Assembly: GCF_014851565.1 (NCBI RefSeq)
Contig: NZ_JACVAA010000001.1
Location: 558,001 to 622,000, forward strand
DNA from: Pseudomonas sp. PDM15
GTDB taxonomy: Bacteria; Pseudomonadota; Gammaproteobacteria; Pseudomonadales; Pseudomonadaceae
Length of the DNA: 64,000 nucleotides
Direction of reading: 5' to 3'
Positions 42,857 to 51,321 of this stretch are shown here, piece after piece (the stretch's first letter is position 1; the number at the start of each line of letters is the position of its first letter). The notes under the pieces were generated by a model. It made no database searches, was not told where the DNA came from, and was given only the letters and a program-made list of their open reading frames with translations. Made by a program: the position numbers and the translations under genes.

Positions 42857-43594
42857 ATGAGAAGCATCTCAAGGGCAGTTGTACCCCTTCTCTTGGTCAG
42901 TAGTGTTCTCTCAGGTTGCGTCACGACTTCCAGTACGGGAGATGCGCCGCTCAACCAAGGGAACTGGCCCATTTGTACGGCGATTGGCGGCCTGGCCGGA
43001 GGAGGTCTTGGCGCCATCGAAAGTTCTGCTTGGGCAGCTGGAGGCGCGGTGGCCGGTGCGGTCATCGGAACTCTGATCTGCTATGCCCAGGACGGCGACC
43101 AGGATGGCGATGGTGTATTCGATCGCCGCGACCGTTGCCCCGATACCCCGCCCAACACTCCGGTACGGCACAACGGTTGCCCGCTGCCCACCTATCCGGA
43201 TTCCGCCCCTGCCGCTGAGCCTGTAGTCGATGCAGGTGAGCCGGTGCGCGTCGAGCTGGACGTCAAGTTCGATTACGACAAGTCTGTGGTCAAGCAAGAA
43301 AGCCAGGCCGATATCAAGGCAGTGGCCGACTTCATGAGCCAATACCCGCAGACCAGCACCACAGTGGAAGGTCACACCGACTCCAACGGCTCCGATGCCT
43401 ATAACCAGGGCCTCTCCGAACGGCGTGCCAACGCCGTGCGCGATGTGCTGGTCAATCAATACGGCGTCGCGGGTGATCGGGTGTCGTCGGTAGGATACGG
43501 CGAGTCTCGCCCGGTGGCCGACAATGGCACCGACGAGGGACGTGCCGTCAACCGTCGGGTCGAGGCGTCAGTGGAGGCGCAGCCCGCGCAATAG
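42857..43594 (+). CDS. OmpA-family lipoprotein, second of tandem pair, with thrombospondin-3-like repeat
   Basis: A 245-residue outer-membrane lipoprotein. It has lipobox LSGC (Cys21), the same glycine-zipper segment as its neighbour, then an added calcium-binding-like block DGDQDGDGVFDRRDRCPDTPPNT..GCP (thrombospondin type-3 / OprF-like linker), and an OmpA domain (VKFDYDKSVVKQES, VEGHTDSNGSDAYNQGLSERRANAVRDVL). The two paralogues share long identical runs in the OmpA domain. Its ribosome-binding site is inside a 16-bp hairpin, unlike the first copy. Confidence 0.93.
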   Translation: MRSISRAVVPLLLVSSVLSGCVTTSSTGDAPLNQGNWPICTAIGGLAGGGLGAIESSAWAAGGAVAGAVIGTLICYAQDGDQDGDGVFDRRDRCPDTPPNTPVRHNGCPLPTYPDSAPAAEPVVDAGEPVRVELDVKFDYDKSVVKQESQADIKAVADFMSQYPQTSTTVEGHTDSNGSDAYNQGLSERRANAVRDVLVNQYGVAGDRVSSVGYGESRPVADNGTDEGRAVNRRVEASVEAQPAQ

Positions 43595-43613
43595 CGTTTT
43601 TGGCGGTGATTTA

Positions 43614-43643
43614 CTCCCGCATCACTCTTGGGTGGTGCGGGAG
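43614..43643. terminator. Hairpin between convergent OmpA and CopD-like genes
   Basis: A 12-bp stem CTCCCGCATCAC/GTGGTGCGGGAG with one G-U pair and loop TCTTGG. There is no clear T-tract on either strand. It is a probable shared transcript end. Confidence 0.5.
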
Positions 43644-43657
43644 CTGATTCGGCGCTA

Positions 43658-44122
43658 TCAGAAAGTCGGGCGGGCGGCTGCAATGGCCACCAGGGCAAGC
43701 CCCACCAACAGATTGCTTCCCACCAGACGGCGGATGCGTCCGAGCGCCTCGCCACCTGCCGGCCAGTTCTGTGCCTCCACGGCCTGACGCAGCAGCGGCA
43801 GCTGGAGGAAACGCACGCGCAGGAACAGGGCGAGCATCACCAGATACAGCCCCATCATCACCTGTACATAACGCGGCGCCGTTTCGAAGCCGGCGAAGCG
43901 CGCGTGCAGCATGCCCACGCCGGACACGGGCAGAAGCAGCACGGCGATCCATACCCAAAGGAAGAAGCGCTGGAACACCTCCAGCCACAGGCTCAGGCGT
44001 TCCGGTGCCTGCAGTTTGGCCACGGCGGCCGGGCGCAGGATCATCCAGGCGAAGAACATGCCACCAACCCAGACCAGGGCGGCCAGCAGGTGCACGGCAT
44101 AAAGAGCAGAGAAGACGGTCAT
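43658..44122 (-). CDS. CopD-like membrane protein
   Basis: A 154-residue inner-membrane protein with four hydrophobic helices and the family start ALYAVHLLAALVWVGGMFFAWMIL, with conserved His and Trp in helix 1, as in the CopD / DUF2269-type copper-resistance fold. ARFAGFETAPRYVQVMMGLYLVML and GGEALGRIRRLVGSNLL follow. A role in copper or haem handling is possible but not shown. It is divergent from dinG. Confidence 0.8.
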   Translation of the reverse strand: MTVFSALYAVHLLAALVWVGGMFFAWMILRPAAVAKLQAPERLSLWLEVFQRFFLWVWIAVLLLPVSGVGMLHARFAGFETAPRYVQVMMGLYLVMLALFLRVRFLQLPLLRQAVEAQNWPAGGEALGRIRRLVGSNLLVGLALVAIAAARPTF

Positions 44123-44202
44123 CGGGAGTCTCGGTCGCGGGATGGCGCGCGAGCATAACCTATCGGTAAACTACTGAGAATTTATCCAGCCTTTTCGCGC
44201 CC

Positions 44203-46350
44203 ATGCTCAGCTCCGAACTCAAGTCCCAGATCCAGGGCGCCTACAGCCGTTTTCTCGAAGCCAAGGGGCTCAAGGCCCGTTATGGCCAGCGCCTGATGAT
44301 CGCCGAAGTGGCCAAGGTGCTGGGGGCGATCAAGCACAACGAAGAAGGCCAGCGCGACGGCGAGCCCGCCGTGGTGGCGGTGGAGGCGGGGACCGGCACC
44401 GGCAAGACGGTCGCCTACAGCCTGGCCGCCATTCCTACCGCCAAGGCCGCCGGCAAGCGCCTGGTGATCGCCACCGCCACCGTCGCACTGCAGGAGCAGA
44501 TCGTGCACAAGGACCTGCCGGACCTGATGCGCAACGCCGGCCTGCAGTTCAGCTTCGCCCTGGCCAAGGGCCGCGGTCGTTACCTGTGCCTGTCCAAGCT
44601 GGACATGCTGCTGCAGGAAGGCCAGGCGCAGAGCGCCACGGCGCAGATGTTCGAGGAAGAAGGCTTCCGTATCGACGTCGACGAGCACAGCCAGAAGCTC
44701 TACAGCAAGATGATCGAGAAGCTCGCCGGCAACCGCTGGGACGGCGATCGCGACAGCTGGCCCGAGGAGCTGGAAGACCAGGTCTGGGGCACCCTGACCA
44801 CGGATCACAGCCAGTGCACCAACCGCCATTGCCCGAACTTCCAGCAGTGCGCCTTCTACAAAGCGCGCGAAGGCATGACCAAGGTCGATGTGATCGTCAC
44901 CAACCACGACATGGTCCTGGCCGACCTGGCTCTAGGTGGAGGCGCTGTGCTGCCGGACCCGCGCGAAACGCTCTATGTGTTCGACGAAGGTCACCACCTG
45001 CCGGACAAGGCCATCGGCCACTTCGCCCACTTCACCCGTCTGCGCAGCACCGCCGACTGGCTCGGCCAGGTGGAGAAGAATCTGACCAAATTGCTGGCCC
45101 AGCATCCGCTTCCCGGCGACCTCGGCCGGCTGATCGAGCAGGTACCGGAGCAGGCTCGTGAGCTGCGCACTCAGCAGCAGTTCATGTTCAGTGCCTGTGA
45201 GCAGCTGGCCGATTTTCGCGCCGGCGAAGACATGGAAGGCCGCGAGCGTCCACGCCACCGCTTCGAGGGCGGTCTGGTGCCCGAGCACTTGCGCGAGCTC
45301 GGCATCGAGCTGAAGAAGGGCTTCGCCAAGCTCACCGACGTGTTCACCCGCCTCACCGAATTGCTCAAGCAGGCCATGGATGACGAGGGCACCAGCATCG
45401 GTCTGGCCAGCCACCAGGCTGAGGAGTGGTACCCGCTGTTCGGCAGCCTGCTGGCCCGCGCCCAGGGTAACTGGGAGTTGTGGACCGCCTTTACCGTCGA
45501 GGACCCGGAAGACAGCCCGCCGATGGCGCGCTGGCTGACCCTGGCCGACAGTGGCGCGGCCTTCGATATTGAGGTCAACGCCAGCCCGATCCTGGCTGCC
45601 GAGACCCTGCGTCGCAACCTGTGGAACGTCGCCTACGGCGCCCTGGTGACCTCGGCGACCCTGACCGCACTGGGCACTTTCGACCGCTTTCGCATGCGTT
45701 CCGGCCTGCCCAAGGCGGCGGTCACCGCCGTGGTTCCGAGCCCGTTCCACCATGCCGACGCCGGCGTCCTGCGGGTGCCTGACCTCAAGGCCGATCCGCG
45801 CGACGCCGCCGCCCACACCGCCGCGATCATTCGCGATCTGCCAGCGTTGGTGAAAGGCGCGCGCGGCACGCTGGTGCTGTATTCCTCGCGCAAGCAGATG
45901 CAGGACGTATTCGATGGCCTCGACCGCGACTGGCGCAAGCGCGTGTTGATCCAGGGCAACCTGTCCAAGCAGGAGACCCTGAACAAGCACAAGGCACGGG
46001 TCGATGACGGCGAGGAGAGCGTGCTGTTCGGCCTGGCCAGTTTCGCCGAGGGTGTCGACCTGCCCGGTGCCTACTGCGAGCACGTGGTGATCGCCAAGAT
46101 TCCCTTCGCCGTGCCGGACGACCCGGTCGAGGCGGCCCTGGCCGAATGGATCGAGGCGCGCGGCGGCAATCCGTTCATGGAGATCGCCGTGCCCGACGCC
46201 TCCCTGCGTCTGATCCAGGCTTGTGGCCGCCTGCTGCGTACCGAGGCCGATCGCGGCATCATCACCCTGCTGGATCGCCGCGTGGTGACCCAGCGTTACG
46301 GCAAGGCCATCCTCAACGCGCTGCCGCCGTTCCGCCGCGAGATCGCCTGA
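44203..46350 (+). CDS. dinG: ATP-dependent DNA helicase DinG
   Basis: XPD-like superfamily 2 helicase with an iron-sulfur cluster, acting on R-loops and stalled structures. The 715-residue product has Walker A EAGTGTGKT (61-69), the iron-sulfur cysteines (GRYLCLSK and CTNRHCPNFQQC), VFDEGHH as the DEAH box, LYSSRKQMQDVF, FGLASFAEGVDLPG and a C-terminal ACGRLLRTEADRG motif VI. Length matches the family (about 700-715). The start ATG is at 44203, divergent from the CopD-like gene. Confidence 0.95.
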   Translation: MLSSELKSQIQGAYSRFLEAKGLKARYGQRLMIAEVAKVLGAIKHNEEGQRDGEPAVVAVEAGTGTGKTVAYSLAAIPTAKAAGKRLVIATATVALQEQIVHKDLPDLMRNAGLQFSFALAKGRGRYLCLSKLDMLLQEGQAQSATAQMFEEEGFRIDVDEHSQKLYSKMIEKLAGNRWDGDRDSWPEELEDQVWGTLTTDHSQCTNRHCPNFQQCAFYKAREGMTKVDVIVTNHDMVLADLALGGGAVLPDPRETLYVFDEGHHLPDKAIGHFAHFTRLRSTADWLGQVEKNLTKLLAQHPLPGDLGRLIEQVPEQARELRTQQQFMFSACEQLADFRAGEDMEGRERPRHRFEGGLVPEHLRELGIELKKGFAKLTDVFTRLTELLKQAMDDEGTSIGLASHQAEEWYPLFGSLLARAQGNWELWTAFTVEDPEDSPPMARWLTLADSGAAFDIEVNASPILAAETLRRNLWNVAYGALVTSATLTALGTFDRFRMRSGLPKAAVTAVVPSPFHHADAGVLRVPDLKADPRDAAAHTAAIIRDLPALVKGARGTLVLYSSRKQMQDVFDGLDRDWRKRVLIQGNLSKQETLNKHKARVDDGEESVLFGLASFAEGVDLPGAYCEHVVIAKIPFAVPDDPVEAALAEWIEARGGNPFMEIAVPDASLRLIQACGRLLRTEADRGIITLLDRRVVTQRYGKAILNALPPFRREIA

Positions 46351-46378
46351 CCTCATTCATCTGCCAGGGAGTTGGCCC

Positions 46379-47203
46379 ATGCGCACCATCCTCATCACCG
46401 GTTGTTCCACGGGCATCGGCCATGCCACGGCGCTGGCCTGCCGCGCCGCCGGCTGGCGCGTGTTCGCCAGTGCGCGCAAGGCGGCGGATGTCGAGCGTTT
46501 GCAGGGCGAGGGGTTCGAGGCGGTGCGCCTGGACCTGGACGACTCCGCCAGCATCGCCGAGGCCCTGGCCTGGGTGCTCGAACAGAGTGGCGGTGGCCTG
46601 GATGCATTGTTCAACAACGCCGGCTACGGCCAGCCTGGCGCCATCGAGGACCTGCCGCGGGTGGCCTGGCGGGAGCAGTTCGAGAGCAACCTGTTCGGCC
46701 CCATCGAACTGACCGCCGCGGTGCTGCCGGCCATGCGCCGCCAGGGTCACGGCCGCATCCTGTTCAACAGCTCGGTGCTCGGTTATGCCGCGCTGCCGCT
46801 GCGCGGCGCCTACAACGCCTCCAAGTTCGCCATGGAAGGGCTAGTCGACACCTTGCGCCTGGAACTGGCCGGCAGCGGCATCGAGGCGGTGCTGATCGAA
46901 CCGGGGCCGATCATCGCGCGCTTTCGCGCCAACAGCCTGCTGGCCCTGCGCAAGCATGTGGACACCAGTCGTGGCGCGCATGCTGCGAGCTATGCGCTGA
47001 TGGAGGAGCGCCTGGCCAAGGAGGGCGCCGCGGTGAAGTACACCCTGCCGGCGCAGGCGGTGGCCGAGGCCGTACTGCAGGCGCTGGACAGTCGCGTACC
47101 GCGCACCCGCTATCCGGTGACGGTGCCGGCCAAGCTGTTCCGCGTGCTCAATCGCCTGCTGCCGGATCGCCTGCTTGATCGGATGAAAGGCGGTACCGTC
47201 TGA
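46379..47203 (+). CDS. Short-chain dehydrogenase/reductase
   Basis: Classical SDR of 274 residues. It has the cofactor loop TGCSTGIG (7-14), NNAG, catalytic Ser in FNSSVLGY, and YNASK (YxxxK). The EPGPIIARF block after the active site is typical of the retinol-dehydrogenase-like branch. Substrate unknown. CAGGGAG gives the ribosome-binding site. Its stop codon overlaps by one base the left end of the structured repeat at 47203. Confidence 0.9.
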   Translation: MRTILITGCSTGIGHATALACRAAGWRVFASARKAADVERLQGEGFEAVRLDLDDSASIAEALAWVLEQSGGGLDALFNNAGYGQPGAIEDLPRVAWREQFESNLFGPIELTAAVLPAMRRQGHGRILFNSSVLGYAALPLRGAYNASKFAMEGLVDTLRLELAGSGIEAVLIEPGPIIARFRANSLLALRKHVDTSRGAHAASYALMEERLAKEGAAVKYTLPAQAVAEAVLQALDSRVPRTRYPVTVPAKLFRVLNRLLPDRLLDRMKGGTV

Positions 47204-47344
47204 GAGACCTTTTCAAAGTCTGCTGCGCGTCGGCCATGCGTCGTTAAAAACAGGCTCGGACTGCTCATTTACCGCAGTAAACTGCGCGTCCTCGCCTGTT
47301 TTTGCCTAGCCTGGCTCTAGCTCGCGAGACTTTGAGCGGTCTCT
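47203..47344 (-). repeat. 142-bp element with terminal inverted repeats, copy 2 of structured repeat
   Basis: Ends: AGAGACC-TTTT-CAAAGTCT (47203-47221) and AGACTTTG-AGC-GGTCTCT (47327-47344), inverted repeats of 15 pairs split by a variable 3-4 bases. Inside is a perfect 10-bp stem AAAAACAGGC/GCCTGTTTTT (47246-47255 with 47294-47303), and inside that TTTAC/GTAAA (47268-47272 with 47277-47281). Its core matches the element at 901-1011 on the other strand. It looks like a non-autonomous mobile element or a structured RNA. It lies between the SDR gene and the glycan operon. Confidence 0.8.
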
Positions 47345-47430
47345 GCCACCGACGTGAGCTGGCGCAAGTCGGTGCGGCTGCCGGCCTGCTAGGCTGCCTG
47401 CATCGCTCATGGATGAACCGAGGGGCAAGG

Positions 47431-48462
47431 ATGAACCTGCACGATCTGGCCGCACGCACGGCCCTGGTACTGGAAACCAACAACCTGCGCGGCGGCGCCG
47501 ACCTGGCCAAGGTGGCCGGTAGCCTAGGTCGCCTGTTCGAGCACCTCAAGGGCCAGAGTTTGCCGCTAGGCCGTCTGGCCCAGGTGGTGGTGACTCATGA
47601 CGGCCTGCCGGCGGAAACCTGCGCCGAGCTGGTTCGTACGTCCGGCCTGGCCCTGCAGTTCGTGCTGATCGATGCCAGCACCGGCTACTACTCGGCGAAG
47701 AACCTCGGCTTTGCTGCCACCGACGCGACGTGCTGCGATCATGTGGTGTTCGCCGATGCCGATTGCATCCCTGCCGCCGACTGGCTGGAGCAACTGCTGC
47801 TGCCCCTGTGTGCCGAGCAGCCGCCAGCCGTGGTGGCCGGGCGCACCAGCTACAGCACCAGCCTGGCCGGCACGGCGCTGACCACCATCGACTTCATGTA
47901 TTTCCCCAGCCCGCTGCAGGCCGGGGCCACCCGGAACTTTTACGCCAACAACGTGGCGTTCCGCCGCGAGGTGTTCGCCGAGCATGCCTATCAGGCGCTG
48001 GACGGCGTGTACCGCGCCCATTGCCAGGTGCTCGGCCTCAACCTGCAGGCCGCCGGTGTGGCCTTGCATTACGCTGCTGCCGCGCACACCGAGCATCGCC
48101 TGCCGGACAGCCGTGGCGAAGCGCTCAAGTTGCGCTGGATGCGCGGCCAGGACTCGGTCGGCCTGACGCCTTACCTGGTCCGCGCCTACCTGCCACAGAA
48201 GCTGCATTGGCTGGCGCGCAGTGGCCCGTTGGCGCCGCTGTGCATCCTGATCGCCCGCCTGGGTTTCAGCCTGCGCGCGCTCAACCGTCAGGACCTTCCG
48301 CCCGTGCGTGGCCTGCGCCGGCTCGGCGCCATGGGCCTGATAGTGGCGTTCTCCGCCGTCGACATGTGCGGCGCCCTGGCCCGTGGCCTCGGCATCAATA
48401 CCCTGGGCCGCAGCGATGCCGATGCCCAGGCCCTGTCCTACCACAAGCCAGCCACCCACTGA
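47431..48462 (+). CDS. Family 2-like glycosyltransferase
   Basis: A GT-A fold glycosyltransferase of 343 residues. It has ETNNLRGG near the start, VVVTHDGLP, the nucleotide-sugar/metal motif ADADC (108-112, a DxD), and RRE..YQALDGVYRAHCQVLGLNL. It has hydrophobic segments in the last third (about 270-310). It probably transfers a sugar to a lipid or surface glycan at the cytosolic face of the membrane. The ATG at 47431 follows GAGGGG. It is the first gene of a five-gene set; the donor and acceptor are unknown. Confidence 0.85.
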   Translation: MNLHDLAARTALVLETNNLRGGADLAKVAGSLGRLFEHLKGQSLPLGRLAQVVVTHDGLPAETCAELVRTSGLALQFVLIDASTGYYSAKNLGFAATDATCCDHVVFADADCIPAADWLEQLLLPLCAEQPPAVVAGRTSYSTSLAGTALTTIDFMYFPSPLQAGATRNFYANNVAFRREVFAEHAYQALDGVYRAHCQVLGLNLQAAGVALHYAAAAHTEHRLPDSRGEALKLRWMRGQDSVGLTPYLVRAYLPQKLHWLARSGPLAPLCILIARLGFSLRALNRQDLPPVRGLRRLGAMGLIVAFSAVDMCGALARGLGINTLGRSDADAQALSYHKPATH

Positions 48463-48471
48463 GGAACGACC

Positions 48472-49440
48472 ATGGAAGTGTCGAAGTTTCTATCGCGCAG
48501 CGCCCTGCCACTGGCCCTGGGGTTGCTCTCCAGCCTGGCCCAGGCCGAAGAATTCAGCGGTCGTGGCGTACACGCCTTCGCCAGCACCAGCGGTTGCCCG
48601 CTGGCCCCGCTGACCAGCTGCAACCGCATCGCCCTGGACGACGAGCACGGTCGCGTCGAACTGGACCAGACGGCTAGAACCATCCTCTTCGGCAATGGCC
48701 ATGAGTACGCCGACGATGCGGTGATCGGCGATGTGCTGCTGCACGGCCAGGCCAAGGCCGTGGATGGCCGCGTGGTGCCGGTCAGCCTTCACCTGCTGGT
48801 GAGCAAGGATGGCCAGGAGTGGAGCAGCAGCGTGCACGCCCACGCGCCGGTGCAGGGCGATCTGACTGAGGTGAAGCTGGATGCCTACCGCATCGAGGCC
48901 GAAGCCAATGGCAAGCGCCAGGTCCTGCTGACCCATGAGCAGGCGTTGCAGACACTGGCGTCGCCTTCCACCGCCGCCAGGCTCGCCAAGCAGTTCGTCC
49001 AGGTGCGCGACAACCGGGTCGAGGCGGCCAAGGCCGAGTACGCCGACATCACCATCGCCCTCGGCCTGGAAAAGGCTGCGGTGCCGGCGGTGCGCGCCAG
49101 CCTGCATGTGCCTGGCGGCCACGGCGATCTGGCCAAGACGCTGCAGGGCGGTAGCTGGACCCTGGAGCTGGAGGCCCTGCGCAGCCGCCTGCCGCTGTCG
49201 GTGATCCGGCGCGACCTGTTCCTGTTCGGCATGGAGAACGTCGAGCTGCTGCAGCCCCTGAGCAGCGAGGGCTTCGCCAAGCATGACAAGCTGCTGCTGG
49301 GCGCCCGCGACGGCAAGGGCTACCTGGCATTCCGCGGCCAGCAGATCCACTACCCGCAGGCCGGCACCGCCGCCCAGGCCTTCCTGCAGGACAGCTTCAT
49401 CGGTCTGGTGCTCAGCGGCCAGCAACACGCCGGCCAATGA
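48472..49440 (+). CDS. Exported protein of unknown function in glycan operon (322 aa)
   Basis: A 322-residue protein with a Sec signal (MEVSKFLSRSALPLALGLLSSLAQA, cleavage about residue 25), so periplasmic or secreted. Only two Cys, close together (GCPLAPLTSCNR). No hydrolase or binding motif was recognised. The sequence looks largely beta-strand with a helical middle (THEQALQTLASPSTAARLAKQFVQ). It starts nine bases after the glycosyltransferase and overlaps the ferritin-like gene by four bases, so it is clearly cotranscribed with them. Confidence 0.8.
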   Translation: MEVSKFLSRSALPLALGLLSSLAQAEEFSGRGVHAFASTSGCPLAPLTSCNRIALDDEHGRVELDQTARTILFGNGHEYADDAVIGDVLLHGQAKAVDGRVVPVSLHLLVSKDGQEWSSSVHAHAPVQGDLTEVKLDAYRIEAEANGKRQVLLTHEQALQTLASPSTAARLAKQFVQVRDNRVEAAKAEYADITIALGLEKAAVPAVRASLHVPGGHGDLAKTLQGGSWTLELEALRSRLPLSVIRRDLFLFGMENVELLQPLSSEGFAKHDKLLLGARDGKGYLAFRGQQIHYPQAGTAAQAFLQDSFIGLVLSGQQHAGQ

Positions 49441-50150
49441 CCGTCGTCCACCTGGCGGCCTTCGCGGCACCGCGGTTGCGTGGCTGGCCGCGTCTGCAGG
49501 CCTGGCTGGTCGATCGCATCAAGCGCGCCGCCCTGCGCCAGCTGCACGGCAGCCAGGCTGGGGAGTTGTTGCTGCTGCGCATCTACCTGATCGGCGAAGA
49601 GGCCACCGAGAAGACCCTGCAGCACGAGCTGATGCCGACAGCGCCGGCCTGGCTGGAGCGCCAGGTGCAGCAGCATCTGGGCGAGGAACAGGAGCATAGC
49701 GAGCTGTTCGCCGCGGCCATGCGTGAGCGCGGCATGCAGCCGCCCGCGGAGCTGCGCCCAGACTGGCTCAGCCGGGCCAAGATCCGCTGCTGGCAGCGCA
49801 TCGCCCGACGTCATGCCCCGCATTTCCAGCAGGGCGTGCTGGTACCGGCCTACGCCATCGGCCTGTGTGCCGAACAGATGGCCGAGCGGGTGCTGGCTCG
49901 CCACTGCGCCGTGCTGGCCGCCGATCATCCGCTGCGACCGCTGCTGACCCGCGTGCTGCATGACGAGCGCAAGCATGTGCGCCTGTGCATGCGCACCCTG
50001 AGCCTGAGTGTGAGCGATGCGGAGATGCCGCGCCTACAACGCATGCTGGCCGAGGCGCGGGCGGTGGACCGGGCCTTCGGCGTCAGCGGGGCGCTGGGCA
50101 TGTACCTGGCCGGCGTCGGCTTGCGTTTGAGGGCGCGTTTCGCCGGATGA
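49437..50150 (+). CDS. Ferritin-like (di-iron) protein
   Basis: A 237-residue helical protein with spaced Glu/His pairs typical of a ferritin-like di-iron site: LIGEEATEKTLQHEL, LGEEQEHSELF, LCAEQMAERVLARH and LHDERKHVRLC (E.. E..H, E.. E..H). It could be an oxygenase/hydroxylase rather than an iron store. No signal or membrane segment is clear. It overlaps neighbours on both sides (ATGA at each junction), so its product should work with the glycosyltransferases. Confidence 0.75.
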   Translation: MTVVHLAAFAAPRLRGWPRLQAWLVDRIKRAALRQLHGSQAGELLLLRIYLIGEEATEKTLQHELMPTAPAWLERQVQQHLGEEQEHSELFAAAMRERGMQPPAELRPDWLSRAKIRCWQRIARRHAPHFQQGVLVPAYAIGLCAEQMAERVLARHCAVLAADHPLRPLLTRVLHDERKHVRLCMRTLSLSVSDAEMPRLQRMLAEARAVDRAFGVSGALGMYLAGVGLRLRARFAG

Positions 50151-51253
50151 AACCGCGGATTCTCTATCTGGCCACCGCCGATGCCCGTGGCCATCTGATG
50201 CGTGCCCAGTTGCTCGCCCATGCCCTGATCGAGCGCGGCGCCGAGGTGCAGGTGCTGACCACCTCGGATGAGGGCGCGACCTTCCTCGGCGAGTTCGGTA
50301 TCGCCGCCGAGGTGCTGTCGCGCCACTATGCGGTGCAGTTCGACGAGCGGCAGAACATGCAGCGCGGCGCCACCGACGGCAATGTCGCGCGTTACCTGTT
50401 CGACCCACGGCACATGCTGCGCGATATCTGGCGCCTGCGCCGCCGCATCGCCACGGTCGATCTGCTGGTCAACGACTCCTTCCATCCGGCGCTGCTGGTG
50501 ATGGGCTGCCTGCCCGGTTGGCGGTGCAAGATCGTGCATGTGTACGGCGCCAGCCTGCGCCGGGCACTGCTGGACAACTTCCAGGGGCGCCTACCGAACT
50601 GGTTGGCGCGTGGCTTCGCCGCGGCCATCGGCTTCGAGCTGCGTCGGGCGCGGGCCTGCCTGCAGCACGATTTCGCCTACGCCGCGCCCGCGCAGGTGGC
50701 GCCGCGGGTATTCAACCTGCCAACGCCCATCGCCCTGGCACAGCCCCCAGCGCAGTCACAAACGACGCGCGTCGCCGCCTACCTCAATCCGCACTTTCGC
50801 GATCCGCAGTTGGCGGCAGGCCTGGAACAGGGGCTGGCAACGACCGGTCTGCAGGCGCTGCTGGTGGGCGAGGGCTATGCCGGGCGCGCCGGCTGGATAC
50901 CGCGCGATCCGCAATGGATCGATGCCGCGGCGCACAGCGCGCTGATCGTCTCGGCGCCGGGCATGGCCGCGCTGTCCGTGGCCCAGGTGTACCGCCGGCC
51001 GATCCTGCTGCTGGTCACCGACCAGCCGGAGCAGCGCAGCAACGCCGCCCGCGCCGCCGAGCTGGGCCTGGTGCACGAGGTGGTGAGTTGGTCGGGCGAT
51101 GCCCGGCTGTTTGCCTCCCAGGTGCAGGAGGCGTTGCAGCGGTTGCGCGCGGCGGCGGTCGAGGAGGGCGCCGCTGCTGGCTCACAGCGGGCGCGGCAGC
51201 ACCTGGACGCATGGGTCGATTGTCTGCTGGAGCTCGCCGCAGAGCCCAAGTAA
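50147..51253 (+). CDS. GT-B-type glycosyltransferase
   Basis: A 368-residue protein with a UDP-glycosyltransferase/MurG-like fold: RILYLATADARGHLMRAQLLAHALIERGAEVQVLTT at the N-terminus and a C-terminal nucleotide-binding half with SALIVSAPGMAALSVAQVYRRPILLLVTDQPEQRSNA, similar to the donor-binding loop of the family. It should transfer a sugar, probably to a lipid or to the product of the first enzyme. It overlaps the ferritin-like gene by four bases. Confidence 0.82.
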   Translation: MKPRILYLATADARGHLMRAQLLAHALIERGAEVQVLTTSDEGATFLGEFGIAAEVLSRHYAVQFDERQNMQRGATDGNVARYLFDPRHMLRDIWRLRRRIATVDLLVNDSFHPALLVMGCLPGWRCKIVHVYGASLRRALLDNFQGRLPNWLARGFAAAIGFELRRARACLQHDFAYAAPAQVAPRVFNLPTPIALAQPPAQSQTTRVAAYLNPHFRDPQLAAGLEQGLATTGLQALLVGEGYAGRAGWIPRDPQWIDAAAHSALIVSAPGMAALSVAQVYRRPILLLVTDQPEQRSNAARAAELGLVHEVVSWSGDARLFASQVQEALQRLRAAAVEEGAAAGSQRARQHLDAWVDCLLELAAEPK

Positions 51254-51321
51254 GGCGTTCCGGGGTGGCATTAGTAGGCCCGCCTGGTGTCTACTTGGCA
51301 ATCTTCCGGAGTACCAGTTCG

